Shown here one piece after another: positions 26,570 through 36,700 of a stretch of DNA of 64,000 bases. Made by a program: the position numbers and the translations under genes. Source of the stretch: Streptomyces sp. HNM0574 (GTDB taxonomy: Bacteria > Actinomycetota > Actinomycetes > Streptomycetales > Streptomycetaceae). Location of the stretch: positions 79,694 to 143,693 of the forward strand of contig NZ_JAASAH010000016.1 of the NCBI RefSeq assembly GCF_012726235.1, given 5' to 3'. Every line of letters begins with the position of its first letter. Within the stretch, counting starts at the first letter, position 1. A model generated the notes under the pieces. That model was not told where the DNA came from. It was given only the letters and a program-made list of their open reading frames with translations, and did no database searches.

Positions 26570-27832
26570 ATGCGGCGTGGCACAGGAGCGCTCGCGGTGG
26601 TCGCGGCGCTCGCGCTCACCGCCACCGCCTGCTCCGGCGGCGAGCGGACCGACAGCGGCAACGGCGAGATAGCCGGGACCGTCACCTACTGGGACACCTC
26701 GAACGAGGCCGAGAAGGGCACGTACCGGAAGATCGCCGAGGACTTCGAGAAGAAGCACCCGAAGGTCGACGTCCGGTACGTGCACGTCAACTTCGGGGAC
26801 GCCAACCAGAAGTTCAAGAACGCCGCGGGCGGCAACTCCGGCGCCCCGGACGTGATGCGCACCGAGGTCGCCTGGGTCGCCGACTTCGCGCACCTCGGCT
26901 ACCTCGCCCCGCTCGACGGCACCCCCGCCCTCCACCGGGAGGACGACTACCTGAGGACGGCGGCCGGCAGCACCCGCTTCGAGGGCAAGACCTACGCCGT
27001 ACCCCAGGTGACGGACACCCTCGGGCTCTTCTACAACAAGCGGCTGCTGAAGAAGGCCGGGGTGGAAGTACCGGAGACCTTCGCCGAGTTGAAGAAGTCG
27101 GCCGCGAAGATCGAGCGGAGCACCGGCAAGAAGGGCCTCTACCTGCGCGGCGACGACCCGTACTGGTTCCTGCCCTACCTCTACGGCGAGGGCGGCGACC
27201 TCGTCGACGCGAAGAAGAAGCGGGTCACCGTCGACGACGCCCCCGGCGCGCGGGCCTTCGCCACCATGAAGGACCTGGTCGACTCCGGCGCCGCCGTCAC
27301 CGACAGCAGCGACGGCCAGGAGAACGGCCTCAAGGCGTTCCGCGACGGCGACGTCGCCATGATCATCGACGGCCCCTGGGACATCGCGGGCGCCCGCGCG
27401 GGCAAGGAGTTCCGCGAGGGCGACAACCTCGGCGTCGCCCCCGTCCCCGGCGGCCGCGGAGGACGCGGTTCCCCGCAGGGCGGCTGGAACCTCTCGGTCT
27501 ACGCGGGCAGCGGAAACCTGCGCACGGCACAGGAGTTCGCCAAGTACATGAGCTCGGCCGAGGTGCAGAAGCGCACCACCGAGGAACTGAGCCTGCTGCC
27601 GACCCGCACCTCCGTCTACGAGGACCCCGAGGTACGGAAGAACCCGATGGTGAAATTCTTCCGGCCCGCCGTCGACAAGGCCGTCCAGCGCCCCTGGATA
27701 CCGGAGAACAACTCGCTCTTCGAGCCGCTGCGCGGCCAGATGGACGCCGTCCTCACCGGCGGCAGCACCCCGCGCCAGGCCGCCGGCAAGGTCGGCGACG
27801 AGTACCGCAAGCTGCTCAAGAACTACGACTGA
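26570..27832 (+). CDS. malE: Maltose/maltodextrin ABC transporter substrate-binding lipoprotein
   Basis: A lipoprotein signal peptide with lipobox LTATAC (modified Cys21) leads into a type I sugar-binding protein of 420 residues. Blocks such as VTYWDTSNEAEKG, VPQVTDTLGLFYNKRLLKKAG, MIIDGPWDI and the C-terminal SLFEPLRGQMDAVLTGG fit the MalE/cyclodextrin-binding group. GGGAGGGA lies seven bases before the ATG at 26570. It is first in a four-gene operon with malF, malG and a LacI gene. No ATPase is present; in Streptomyces the shared ATPase MsiK energises such systems. Confidence 0.93.
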   Translation: MRRGTGALAVVAALALTATACSGGERTDSGNGEIAGTVTYWDTSNEAEKGTYRKIAEDFEKKHPKVDVRYVHVNFGDANQKFKNAAGGNSGAPDVMRTEVAWVADFAHLGYLAPLDGTPALHREDDYLRTAAGSTRFEGKTYAVPQVTDTLGLFYNKRLLKKAGVEVPETFAELKKSAAKIERSTGKKGLYLRGDDPYWFLPYLYGEGGDLVDAKKKRVTVDDAPGARAFATMKDLVDSGAAVTDSSDGQENGLKAFRDGDVAMIIDGPWDIAGARAGKEFREGDNLGVAPVPGGRGGRGSPQGGWNLSVYAGSGNLRTAQEFAKYMSSAEVQKRTTEELSLLPTRTSVYEDPEVRKNPMVKFFRPAVDKAVQRPWIPENNSLFEPLRGQMDAVLTGGSTPRQAAGKVGDEYRKLLKNYD

Positions 27833-27843
27833 GGGACGGTTCC

Positions 27844-28863
27844 ATGGCAGTGCAGACCACCTCTGCGCAGACACCGGAGCCGGCCCCCGGGACGGCCACG
27901 GCGCGGCGCCCCGGCCCCGGCGCACGCCCGCCGGGCCCGGGCCCGCTGCGCCGCGCGCTCGCCACGCACTGGTACGCCTGGGCCATGGTCGCCCCGGTGG
28001 TGCTCGTCATCGGCGTCATCGTCGGCTACCCGCTCCTCCGCGGGGTGTACCTCTCGCTGACCGACGCCGACGAGGCCAACGTCGAACGCGTCATCGGCGT
28101 CAACCACATCCCCGCGACGTATGAGTTCACCGGACTCGACAACTACGTCGCCGTCCTCACCGACGGCGTCTTCTGGGACCGGCTCGGCTGGACCGTGGTG
28201 TGGACGGTGGCCTGCGTCTCGCTCACCTTCCTGTGCGGGCTCGGACTGGCCGTCATGCTGAGCCGGCAGGTCAGGGGACGCTCCTTCTACCGGGTCGCGA
28301 TGATCGTGCCCTGGGGCATCCCCGCCTTCGTCTCCGTCTTCGCCTGGAAGATGCTCTTCAACGAGCACAACGGCCTGCTCAACCAGGTCCTGGACGGCGG
28401 CGGCATCGACGCCGTGCCCTGGCTCGGCGACCCGGTGTGGGCCAAGGTCGCCGTCGTCCTCGTCAACATCTGGCTCGGCGTCCCCCTGATGATCGTCGCC
28501 ATGCTGGGCGCGCTCCAGTCCATCCCCGGCGAGCTGTACGAGGCGGCCGAGATGGACGGCGCGGGGCCCTGGCAGCGCTTCCGCCACATCACCCTGCCCG
28601 GGGTCCGCGCGGTCAGCAGCACGGTGATCCTGCTCAGCACCATCTGGACGTTCAACATGTTCCCCGTCATCTACCTGCTGACCAGGGGAGGCCCGGAGGA
28701 CTCCACCGAGATCCTGGTGACCTACGCCTTCCGCCTCTCCTTCCTCAACAGCCCGCGCGACTTCGCGACATCCGCGGCCTGGGGCGTCCTCGTCCTCCTC
28801 CTGCTCGCGGTGTTCACGGCCTTCTACAAGCGCTCGCTGCGGAAGCAGGGAGAGGTGTGGTGA
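27844..28863 (+). CDS. malF: Maltose ABC transporter permease MalF
   Basis: The product has 339 residues: a Pro/Gly-rich cytoplasmic start and about six transmembrane helices. The EAA loop (ELYEAAEMDGAGPWQRFRHITLPGV) couples to the ATPase. The start is 11 bp after malE. MalF and MalG together form the maltodextrin channel. The C-terminus overlaps the GTG of malG by 4 bp, indicating translational coupling. Confidence 0.93.
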   Translation: MAVQTTSAQTPEPAPGTATARRPGPGARPPGPGPLRRALATHWYAWAMVAPVVLVIGVIVGYPLLRGVYLSLTDADEANVERVIGVNHIPATYEFTGLDNYVAVLTDGVFWDRLGWTVVWTVACVSLTFLCGLGLAVMLSRQVRGRSFYRVAMIVPWGIPAFVSVFAWKMLFNEHNGLLNQVLDGGGIDAVPWLGDPVWAKVAVVLVNIWLGVPLMIVAMLGALQSIPGELYEAAEMDGAGPWQRFRHITLPGVRAVSSTVILLSTIWTFNMFPVIYLLTRGGPEDSTEILVTYAFRLSFLNSPRDFATSAAWGVLVLLLLAVFTAFYKRSLRKQGEVW

Positions 28864-29696
28864 CGATGCGTACGACGAAGAGGTCCCCGCTCGCCTCGGC
28901 CGGGCTGCACGCCGGGCTGCTGGTCGCCACGGCCGTGGCGCTGTTCCCGCCGCTGTGGCTGCTGGTGACGTCGTTCAAGCCGAGCGACGAGGCGTTCTCC
29001 ACCGCGCTGGTGCGGCACTTCACGTTCGCCAACTACCGTCATGTGGTGGTGGACACGTACTTCCTCAGCTGGTTCGGCAACTCCCTGGTCGTGGTGCTCG
29101 GGACGACCGTCGTCGGCGTCCTGATCGCCGCCACCACCGGCTACGCCGTCAGCCGCTTCCGTTTCCCCGGCATGCGGCCGCTGATGTGGGTGCTGCTGCT
29201 CACACAGATGTTCCCGATGGCGGTGCTGATCGTCCCGCTGTACAACACGATGGCGAGTCTCGGCCTGCTCAACCAGCCCGTCGGGCTCGTCATCACGTAC
29301 CTGACGATCGCGGTGCCGTTCTGCGCCTGGATGATGAAGGGCTTCTTCGACACGATCCCGGTCGCGATCGACGAGTCCGGACGCGTGGACGGGCTCAGCC
29401 CGTTCGGCACCTTCTGGCGGCTGGTGCTGCCGCTGGCCCGCCCCGGGCTGGCCGTCACCGGCTTCTACACCTTCGTCACCGCCTGGGCCGAAGTCGCCTA
29501 CGCCACCGCCTTCATGACCGGCGAGGAGAACCTCACCCTCGCGGGTGGCCTCCAGACCTTCGTCAACCGTTACGGCGCGGACTGGGGCTCGATGACGGCG
29601 GCCGCGGTCATCATCGCCGTCCCGGCCGCGCTCGTCTTCGGCCTCGCCCAGCGCCATCTCGTCTCCGGCCTCACCGCCGGTGCGACCAAGTCCTAG
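28860..29696 (+). CDS. malG: Maltose ABC transporter permease MalG
   Basis: The product has 278 residues and six transmembrane helices. The EAA-type loop DESGRVDGLSPFGTFWRLVLPLARPG sits near residue 185. The GTG at 28860 overlaps the malF stop by 4 bp (GTGA); the ATG at 28866 is the alternative and would remove only two residues. GTTGYAVSRFRF-like and GENLTLAGGLQTF-like segments are typical of MalG proteins. The second LacI gene follows after 14 bp. Confidence 0.92.
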   Translation: MTMRTTKRSPLASAGLHAGLLVATAVALFPPLWLLVTSFKPSDEAFSTALVRHFTFANYRHVVVDTYFLSWFGNSLVVVLGTTVVGVLIAATTGYAVSRFRFPGMRPLMWVLLLTQMFPMAVLIVPLYNTMASLGLLNQPVGLVITYLTIAVPFCAWMMKGFFDTIPVAIDESGRVDGLSPFGTFWRLVLPLARPGLAVTGFYTFVTAWAEVAYATAFMTGEENLTLAGGLQTFVNRYGADWGSMTAAAVIIAVPAALVFGLAQRHLVSGLTAGATKS

Positions 29697-29710
29697 AAAC
29701 CGGGCAGCAC

Positions 29711-30823
29711 ATGAACCACCCGACCACCCGATCCGGCACCACCGAACCCCCTGAACCCCCTGAACCCTCCGACCTCCCCGGACCCCACGCGCCCCCGCCC
29801 TCCGCCGCGCGCCTCGCCGACCTCGCGGCGCAGGCCGACGTCAGCGAGGCCACCGTCAGCCGGGTGCTCAACGGCCGCTCCGGGGTGGCCCCGGCGACCC
29901 GGCAGCGCGTCCTCGCCGCGCTCGACCTGCTCGGCTACGAGCGGCCGGTGCGGCTGCGGCAGCGCAGCGCCGGTCTCGTCGGCCTGGTCATCCCGGAGCT
30001 GACCAACCCGATCTTCCCGGTCTTCGCGCAGGTCATCGAGGGCGCGCTGTCCGGGCACGGGTACACGCCGGTGCTCGGCACCCAGATGCCGGGCGGGGCC
30101 ACCGAGGACGAACTCGTCGACCAGCTCGTCGAACGCGGCGTCACCGGCATCATCTTCCTCTCCGGGCTGCACGCCGACACCTCCGCCGACCCGGCCAGGT
30201 ACGCCCGACTGGCGGGCAGGGGCGTCCCGTTCGTCCTCGTCAACGGCTACAACGAGGCCGTCGCCGCGCCCTTCGTCTCGCCCGACGACCACGCGGCCGC
30301 CGCGATGGCCGTGCGGCACCTGCGCGAGCTGGGGCACGCGCGGATCGGACTGGCCGTCGGCCCCGACAGGTTCGTTCCGGTACGCCGCAAGGCCGCCGGG
30401 TTCACCGAGGCGGTGGCCGAACTCGGGGTGCGCGGCGAGATCCACCACACGCTGTTCACCGTCGAGGGCGGCCAGTCGGCCGGGGACGCCCTGCTCGACC
30501 GGGGCTGCACCGGCCTGGTGTGCGGCAGCGACATGATGGCGCTCGGCGCGATCCGGGCCGCGCGGCGGCGCGGGCTGTCCGTCCCCGGCGAGGTGTCCGT
30601 CATCGGCTACGACGACTCCGAGCTCAACGCGTTCACCGACCCGCCGCTGACCACCGTCCGGCAGCCCGTACGGGCCATGGCCGGGGCGGCGGTGGAGATG
30701 CTGCTGGAGGCGATCGGCGGCAGCCCCGTCCCGCGCACGGAGTTCGTCTTCCAGCCGGAACTGGTCGTGCGCGGCTCGACGGGAACGGCCCCCGGCGCCC
30801 GCGCCGCACCGGACGCCCCGTAG
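29711..30823 (+). CDS. Second LacI-family regulator, MalR paralogue
   Basis: The product has 370 residues. A disordered Pro/Glu-rich extension of about 32 residues precedes the LacI HTH (LADLAAQADVSEATVSRVLN). The effector domain aligns with the MalR at 23580 over its whole length, for example FVSPDD, IGLAVGP.RFVPVRRK and CASDMMALGAIRAAR-like blocks. It lies 14 bp after malG, so it is produced with the transporter. A duplicated MalR at the distal end of each divergent operon is unusual. It may share the CTTGC operators, form heterodimers, or respond to a different sugar. Confidence 0.9.
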   Translation: MNHPTTRSGTTEPPEPPEPSDLPGPHAPPPSAARLADLAAQADVSEATVSRVLNGRSGVAPATRQRVLAALDLLGYERPVRLRQRSAGLVGLVIPELTNPIFPVFAQVIEGALSGHGYTPVLGTQMPGGATEDELVDQLVERGVTGIIFLSGLHADTSADPARYARLAGRGVPFVLVNGYNEAVAAPFVSPDDHAAAAMAVRHLRELGHARIGLAVGPDRFVPVRRKAAGFTEAVAELGVRGEIHHTLFTVEGGQSAGDALLDRGCTGLVCGSDMMALGAIRAARRRGLSVPGEVSVIGYDDSELNAFTDPPLTTVRQPVRAMAGAAVEMLLEAIGGSPVPRTEFVFQPELVVRGSTGTAPGARAAPDAP

Positions 30824-30910
30824 CCGGGCCGCCCCCACACCCCGGTCCGGTCCGCCGGAGGTCCGCCAGGGCCTCACGCGCCCGGCGGGCCGGGCCGGTC
30901 CCGGGGTCCG

Positions 30911-31603
30911 TCAGCCCAGCCCGAGCGATTCGAGGTGCCGGATCAGATCGCCGAACGGGCTGTCCTGCGGCTCCTGTCCGATCACCCGGAGGACGACGTC
31001 CCGGGTCTCCGGGTCGGTCGCCGAGGTGACCACGGCCAGCGCCATGAAGTCGTGCACCAGCTGCACCTCCAGCTCCCCGCGCGGGATCGCGCGCCCCTCC
31101 AGCCAGGTCAGCGCCGTCGTCTCGGCCAGGCCCACCCAGGCCCGGACGACCAGTGCGAGGCGCGGTCCGGGGGAGGCGATCTCCAGGTGCCGGAGCACCT
31201 GTTCGCAGGCGGCGTCCCGCACCTCGTCGACCACCGCGTCCGCCTCCGGCGAGCCGACGGCCGTACCGCCGCGCAGCAGCGCCGAGAAGCCGGGCCCGTG
31301 CTCGTCGACGAAGTCGAAGTACCGCCCCATCACCCGCAGCAGCCGGGCGCCCAGCGGGCCCTCGGCCGGCTCGACGAAGCGGCGGGACAGCTCGTCGGCG
31401 GCGCGGCGGACGGCGGCCTCGTACAGGCTGTGCTTGCCGGGGAAGTAGTGGTAGACGAGCGGGCGGGAGATGCCGGCCGCGGCGGCGATGTCGTCGATCG
31501 AGACCTCCGACGGAGACCTCCGGCTGAACAGGTCCAGTGCGACGGCGATCAGCTGCTGCCGCCGTTCCTCGACGCCCATCCTCCGTCGTACACCTGTCGT
31601 CAT
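30911..31603 (-). CDS. TetR-family transcriptional regulator
   Basis: The product has 230 residues. The N-terminal HTH is typical (VSIDDIAAAAGISRPLVYHYFPGKHSLYEAAVRRAA, about residues 34-70). The C-terminal helical ligand domain (AWVGLAETTALTWLEG) is of the TetR_C type seen in Streptomyces regulators of membrane or fatty-acid genes. It stands alone, convergent with the second LacI gene and followed upstream by the leftward sigma-like membrane protein. Its target is unknown. Confidence 0.88.
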   Translation of the reverse strand: MTTGVRRRMGVEERRQQLIAVALDLFSRRSPSEVSIDDIAAAAGISRPLVYHYFPGKHSLYEAAVRRAADELSRRFVEPAEGPLGARLLRVMGRYFDFVDEHGPGFSALLRGGTAVGSPEADAVVDEVRDAACEQVLRHLEIASPGPRLALVVRAWVGLAETTALTWLEGRAIPRGELEVQLVHDFMALAVVTSATDPETRDVVLRVIGQEPQDSPFGDLIRHLESLGLG

Positions 31604-31689
31604 ACGGCAACCCTAACGAGCGATGCCGGTACGCACCGCAACGAGGGGCGGCTACCGGCCGGTTGACCGCGAGGGCCCCGGAGCGGGCG

Positions 31690-33699
31690 TCAGCGCAGCG
31701 GCCGCAGCTCGGTCCCGTCGGACAGCCGGGCCGTCACCCCGGCACGTGCCCCGGCCTCGGCGCGGACGGCCAGGGTCCGGCCCTCGGCCGAGCCGGTCAC
31801 ACCGCCCGTCGCGCGCACCGACCGCACCCGCTCGCTGCCGGCGGCGAGCACGTACCAGTGGTCGGCCCGCGACTTCCACAGCACGCCGCTGAGCACGTCC
31901 GTGCCGCGCGGCCCGCAGGCCGGGGTGCCGTCCGTGCGCACGGCCAGGGCGCCGGGCGTGCGCGGCTCGCGCGCGGGCGGCTGCACGGAGGTCTGCACCC
32001 GCGCGCCCGTCCCGCGCCAGGTCTCGCCGCGGGTGCACAGCCAGGCGGCGGTGCCGCCGTTCTCCGGCAGCCGCTGCCGCGCGAACTCCCAGAGGTTCAC
32101 GGCCTTCACGCCGCTCCCCGCCATCGCCCGCAGATGACAGATCTCCCGCGCCAGCCGCCCGCGCGCCGTGCCGCCGAGCGCGTCCGACGCCGGAGCGGCC
32201 TGCGGGCTCCCGGCGGTCAGCCGTACCGGAGTGAGCTCGCCGAGGTCGGTGTACAGGTACGGCCGCGCGCGGCTCTGCGAGGTCAGCAGCAGGCCGGTCT
32301 GCCGGGAGCAGTCGCGCGGATCGTTGCCCGAACCGGCGAGCGCGTCCGTCACCCCGTCCGCGTCCCGGCGCAGCGGGGTGCCGCCGTCGTCCGGGTCGAG
32401 GAGGTCGGCGGAGGCGGCTGCGGTGATCCAAGGGGCGGTCAGATAGCGGACGTTGCTGCCGTCGCGGGAGAGGACGAGCGCGGCGGCCGAGGCGGTGTCG
32501 GCGAGGTCCGTACGGGCCAGGTCCAACGCCGCCGAGCCGCCCGTCGCCCCGTGCGGCTCCGCGTAGCGGGCCACCCGCAGCCCGTCGTGCAGCAGCACCA
32601 CGTCCGAGCCGCCGGCCCGGCCCGCGTACAGCAGCTGCGGCGGTCCGGCGGGCGGTGCCGTCGAGGTGCCGCGGGTGGCGCCGACGGCGACGTCGGAGCC
32701 GGGGCGGGCCCATACGGCCAGGGCCCGGCGCAGCAGGTCCGTGTCGCGGGTGAGGCCGCCGCGCGCGGGCCAGACGGAGAAGTCCGAGCGGGACGCGGTC
32801 TTCCAGGCGGCGGCGGGTACGCGGGTCAACTCGCCCGGGTCGAGGGCCGATTCGGCCGCCGCGTTCCGCGCGTACCGGGGTGCCGCCGCGCCGTCCGGGC
32901 CCCAGGAGCCGCCCGTCAGGCCGGGCGGGCCGATGAGAACACCGCAGACGAGGACGGCGGCGGTGGCGGCGAGCGCGGCGCGGGTGTGCTGGCGGCGGCG
33001 CATCAGGTCCGTCGGCCGCGCCTGGAGCCGGCAGGGGTCGAACTCGGGGGAGGCCAGCAGCGGCCGGTCCCGGCTGCCCGCCGGGCAGGGCACGGCCGAG
33101 CCCTCGGCGATCGCCCGCTCGGGCTCCGGCACCCCGGCCGCGTGCAGCAGCACCCGGATGTCGCGGTCCGGCAGGCCCTCCAGCCCGCGCAGCGCGACCA
33201 CCGCCCGCGCGGCGCCCGACACCTGCGACAGGGCCTGGACGAGGGCGAGTTCGTCGGTGCCGCCGGAGCGGGGGAAGAGCCGCAGCCCGACCACCCGGGG
33301 GAACAGCCCGGAGTGCGGCGGCAGCGGTCGCACCTCCCACGGGCCGAACCGGCGCGGCCGCTCACCCGACAGCGCCCGCCGCACCACCTGCGCCCGCAGC
33401 CACACGTACGCGGGGTCGGCGCCAACTGCGGCCGAATTGTGGGCGGTTGGCGAGTCGCGGGGCGCCGGGAGCGGGACGTCCTCGGCGGGGACGGGGCGGC
33501 GCGGCAGCGTGCGCTGCACGAGCGCGTGCGCGCCGAGCGCCCGGCGGTGCCGTCCGAGCGTCGTCGGCAGGATCAGGTACGCCAGCCGGACCAGCCGTGG
33601 ATAGTGCTCGACGAGTGCGGCTTCGGCCTGCTCGACGTCGAGCGGCCCGGCGGGCGCCGGAGGGGACGGGGGACGCGAAGTCACGTGCGGGACAGCCAC
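31690..33699 (-). CDS. Large membrane protein with degenerate sigma-factor-like N-terminus
   Basis: The product has 669 residues. Residues about 20-45 (VEHYPRLVRLAYLILP) resemble ECF sigma region 2. Residues about 150-205 (ALSQVSGAARAVVALRGLEGLPDRDIRVLL) resemble region 4 with a weakened HTH. A single transmembrane helix follows (about 235-255), then about 400 residues of extracellular domain with beta-rich sequence and Cys pairs (CSR, CHL, CTR, CGP). The start is uncertain: GTG at 33699, or TTG at 33705. Such sigma-membrane fusions occur in Streptomyces beside signal-transduction loci. The N-terminal part may be a remnant or an active regulator. Confidence 0.65.
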   Translation of the reverse strand: MAVPHVTSRPPSPPAPAGPLDVEQAEAALVEHYPRLVRLAYLILPTTLGRHRRALGAHALVQRTLPRRPVPAEDVPLPAPRDSPTAHNSAAVGADPAYVWLRAQVVRRALSGERPRRFGPWEVRPLPPHSGLFPRVVGLRLFPRSGGTDELALVQALSQVSGAARAVVALRGLEGLPDRDIRVLLHAAGVPEPERAIAEGSAVPCPAGSRDRPLLASPEFDPCRLQARPTDLMRRRQHTRAALAATAAVLVCGVLIGPPGLTGGSWGPDGAAAPRYARNAAAESALDPGELTRVPAAAWKTASRSDFSVWPARGGLTRDTDLLRRALAVWARPGSDVAVGATRGTSTAPPAGPPQLLYAGRAGGSDVVLLHDGLRVARYAEPHGATGGSAALDLARTDLADTASAAALVLSRDGSNVRYLTAPWITAAASADLLDPDDGGTPLRRDADGVTDALAGSGNDPRDCSRQTGLLLTSQSRARPYLYTDLGELTPVRLTAGSPQAAPASDALGGTARGRLAREICHLRAMAGSGVKAVNLWEFARQRLPENGGTAAWLCTRGETWRGTGARVQTSVQPPAREPRTPGALAVRTDGTPACGPRGTDVLSGVLWKSRADHWYVLAAGSERVRSVRATGGVTGSAEGRTLAVRAEAGARAGVTARLSDGTELRPLR

Positions 33700-33762
33700 G
33701 TTCAACTGAACGAGCGAACCGGAGCCCGGTCACCCTGGGGCGACCGGGCTCCGTGCGGCCCC

Positions 33763-36700
33763 TCAGCCCCCCGTCGTCCGCCAGCCGGTGAACTCGACGG
33801 TGCCGCGCTCCGCGCTGCCGGCGTTCGCCGCCGTCATGAACAGGCCCGCGTCCTGCGCTTCCGCGGCGGCGGGCAGCTTCGCCGAGCCGACCGTGCGCCA
33901 GCTGCCGCCGCCGTCCCGGGACAGCTCGCCGGTGAACGTCGTCCCCGCGCGCGTCACCCGCAGCAGTACCGGCGAACTCACGCCCGCCACCCGCCTGTTG
34001 GTGTCCAGCAGGCCGTCGCCGTCAGCGTCGTGGGAGAGGACGACGCCGTTGTCCGGGGTGACGGCCAGGTTGAGGAAGCCGGGGGAGCCCGGGGTCTTCA
34101 GCTCGTCGCGGACGATGATCCCGGCCCGCGCCCAGGGGCCCGTCGCGGCCTGCGAGGTGACCTCCACGGTGACCGAACCGCCGTCCCGCAGCGCGCCCGC
34201 GCGGTACACGGCGCCGAACTCGGCGGTGTTCCGCCACAGGTCACGGCCGCCCCCGTGGATCGCGAACCGCTCGCCCAACTGCCCGAACACCGCCTGGCTG
34301 TTGGTGTACGTGGCCAGACCCTTCTCCAGCGGCCCGCCGACGAACAGCCCGCTGCGCGCCCGCGTCGTCACCCGCGGCTCGCCCTCCGGGCCGTACGCGA
34401 CCTCCACCGTGTACGCCAGCGGCTCCAGCGGCTTCCGCAGCCCCTCCGAGGGGGCCTTCACCCGCCAGCGCGCCGAGGTCTCACCGCCGGGCGCGACCCG
34501 GTCCGCCGACGTCGCGCCCCGGGGGTCGGCCACGCTGCGGGCGCGGTCGGTGCCGTGCAGCGTGAAGTCGACGCGGCCGGTGTGCCGCAGCCCGTTCTCG
34601 TTCCGGAACACGGCGCTCAACTCGCCGGAGGCGCCCGGCGCGAGCACCTCGGGCCTGGCCTCGACGCGGAGGCTGCCCTGGTAGGGCGCCTTCGCCAGCA
34701 GATCGCGCGCCCGCCGCGCGGTGGTGTACGCGTCGCCGACGGGACGCAGCGGGTGTGCGTCGCGCTTCCGGGTCCACGGCTCCTCGACCGCGTACCAGTC
34801 GAAGGTCTTCGGTTTCCGCTGCTCGCGCAGCGCGTCCTCCAGCTCGTCCAGGTACGTCTGCCACTGCGGCAGGTGGAACTGGCCGATGAGCCCGTGCCAG
34901 TCGCGGTTGGCGTAGTTCGCGAGGTGGCCGCCGTCGGCGACGGAGCGGCCGGCCCAGGTGGTGATCAGCGCGCGGGCCGAGTGTTCGAGCTGCGCGCTCT
35001 CCTCCCCGGACGGGGCCGCGCCCGCCGCGCGCGCGTCCCCGGCGCTGCGCCGCGCCGCGTCGAGCCACGGGCCGAGCAGGAACATGCCGTGGGTGCCCGC
35101 GACGTCGTCGCTCATCCGCATCAGCGACAGCCAGAGCCGGCTCAGCCGCTGGAACGTCCCCAGGTCCCGCTCCTCGTACGCGGCGCGCAGCTGGCCGATC
35201 AGGAGCCAGGACCGGTTCGCCAGCGCCTGCCGCGCCACGTCGGCCAGGTCGTAGCGGTACGCGTCGCTGCCGCGCAGCCCCTCGCCGACGGAGAGCAGCC
35301 CGTCGAGCGCCGCGTCGAAGGCGGGCAGGTCGAACGCGGGGCTCTGGGTGGCGTAGTAGGTGCCGGAGCGGGCCGTCACCGAGGGACGCGCGGCGAAGAT
35401 GCTGTCGTGCGGCCGCCCGTCCGCGCTGCTGATCTCGTACGCGGTGTCGCGCAGCGCGGCCGTCGCGCGGAGGGCGCCCGCGTCGGCGCGGCCGGGGCCG
35501 CTGCCGTAGCGCAGCTGGGCGTAGTCGGCGAACCAGCGCTCGCGGTCCACCGCCTCCTCGCGCCAGGCCAGTTCGCTGAACAGCTCGAAGGCGGCCGGGT
35601 CGCGGTGCGTCGCCTCCGGCATGTACGCCGTCCCGGCCAGCGTGCTGCCCGCGCGGTCCCGCCAGGCGGTGAACCGCTTCGTCCACATGTGCGTCTTGGC
35701 GCCGAGCGTGGTGCGCCCGCCGAAGTTCGGGATGGTGCCGAAGGCGTACGGGACGCCGCCGAAGTCCGCCTCCCGGTCGGTGATCCGCTCCAGGTCGGAC
35801 AGGCCGTCGACGATCAGCATCCGGTCCTTGTGGGCCAGCGCGTCCAGCAGTTCGCGGCGCGGGTTGTGCTGCCAGCCGAGGATCACCCAGGTCGCGCCGG
35901 GGCGGGCGGTCTGGAGCGCCGACTCCACGGCCCGCGCCGCCTCGGCCACGGGCACCTCGCCCGGGTCGCCGCCCTCGTGCAGCAGGTCCATCTTGAAGTG
36001 GCCGATCTCGCCGAAGAGTTCGCGCTGGTGGGCGTAGAACGCGGCGGCCGTCTTCCGGAACACGGCGGTGCGCGGGTCGAGCCAGGCCGGGCGCGGCAGG
36101 CCGTTCCACGTGCCCTGCGGCACCGTCGTCCCGCCCGGGTTGCGCTCGGCGAAGTCGGCGGGCACGGTGCCGAAGAAGCCGGGCAGCACCGGGCGCATGC
36201 CCAGCTCCCGCATCCGCGCGACGATCCGCTGGCCCAACTCGGTGCGCCGCTTGAGCAGTTGGGGACTGATCGGGCCGCCGTACCCGGACATGTTCTGCAG
36301 CAGCCACCACGGCTGGTGCGAGGGGGCCGGAATCCAGCGGCGCACCTCCTCGTCGCCGTAGCCGAAGTCCCGCAGCAGCCGGTGGTACACCGCCTCCGAA
36401 CCGGCCGTCACCAGCAGCTCGTTGCAGCCGTGCAGCGCGGCCACGTCCAGGAAGCGCTCCCAGTGCGCCCAGTCCGCGTACGGCGCGGTGTAGCCGTCGT
36501 GCGTGTCGTTGAGCGCGAACCGGTGCGGCACCGTGGCGCGCTGCTCGTGCGGGCGGGCCGGTGCGGGCAGCCGCGCCGGGAGGTCCGTCCGGCTGCCCGC
36601 CCACGAAAGGTGGGCGCCGCAGGTGTACTTGAGGTACCAGTGCAGCCCCGTCAGCATCGCGGCCGCCGTCGTCCCCGCGATCTCGATGTCGCCCGCGCGG

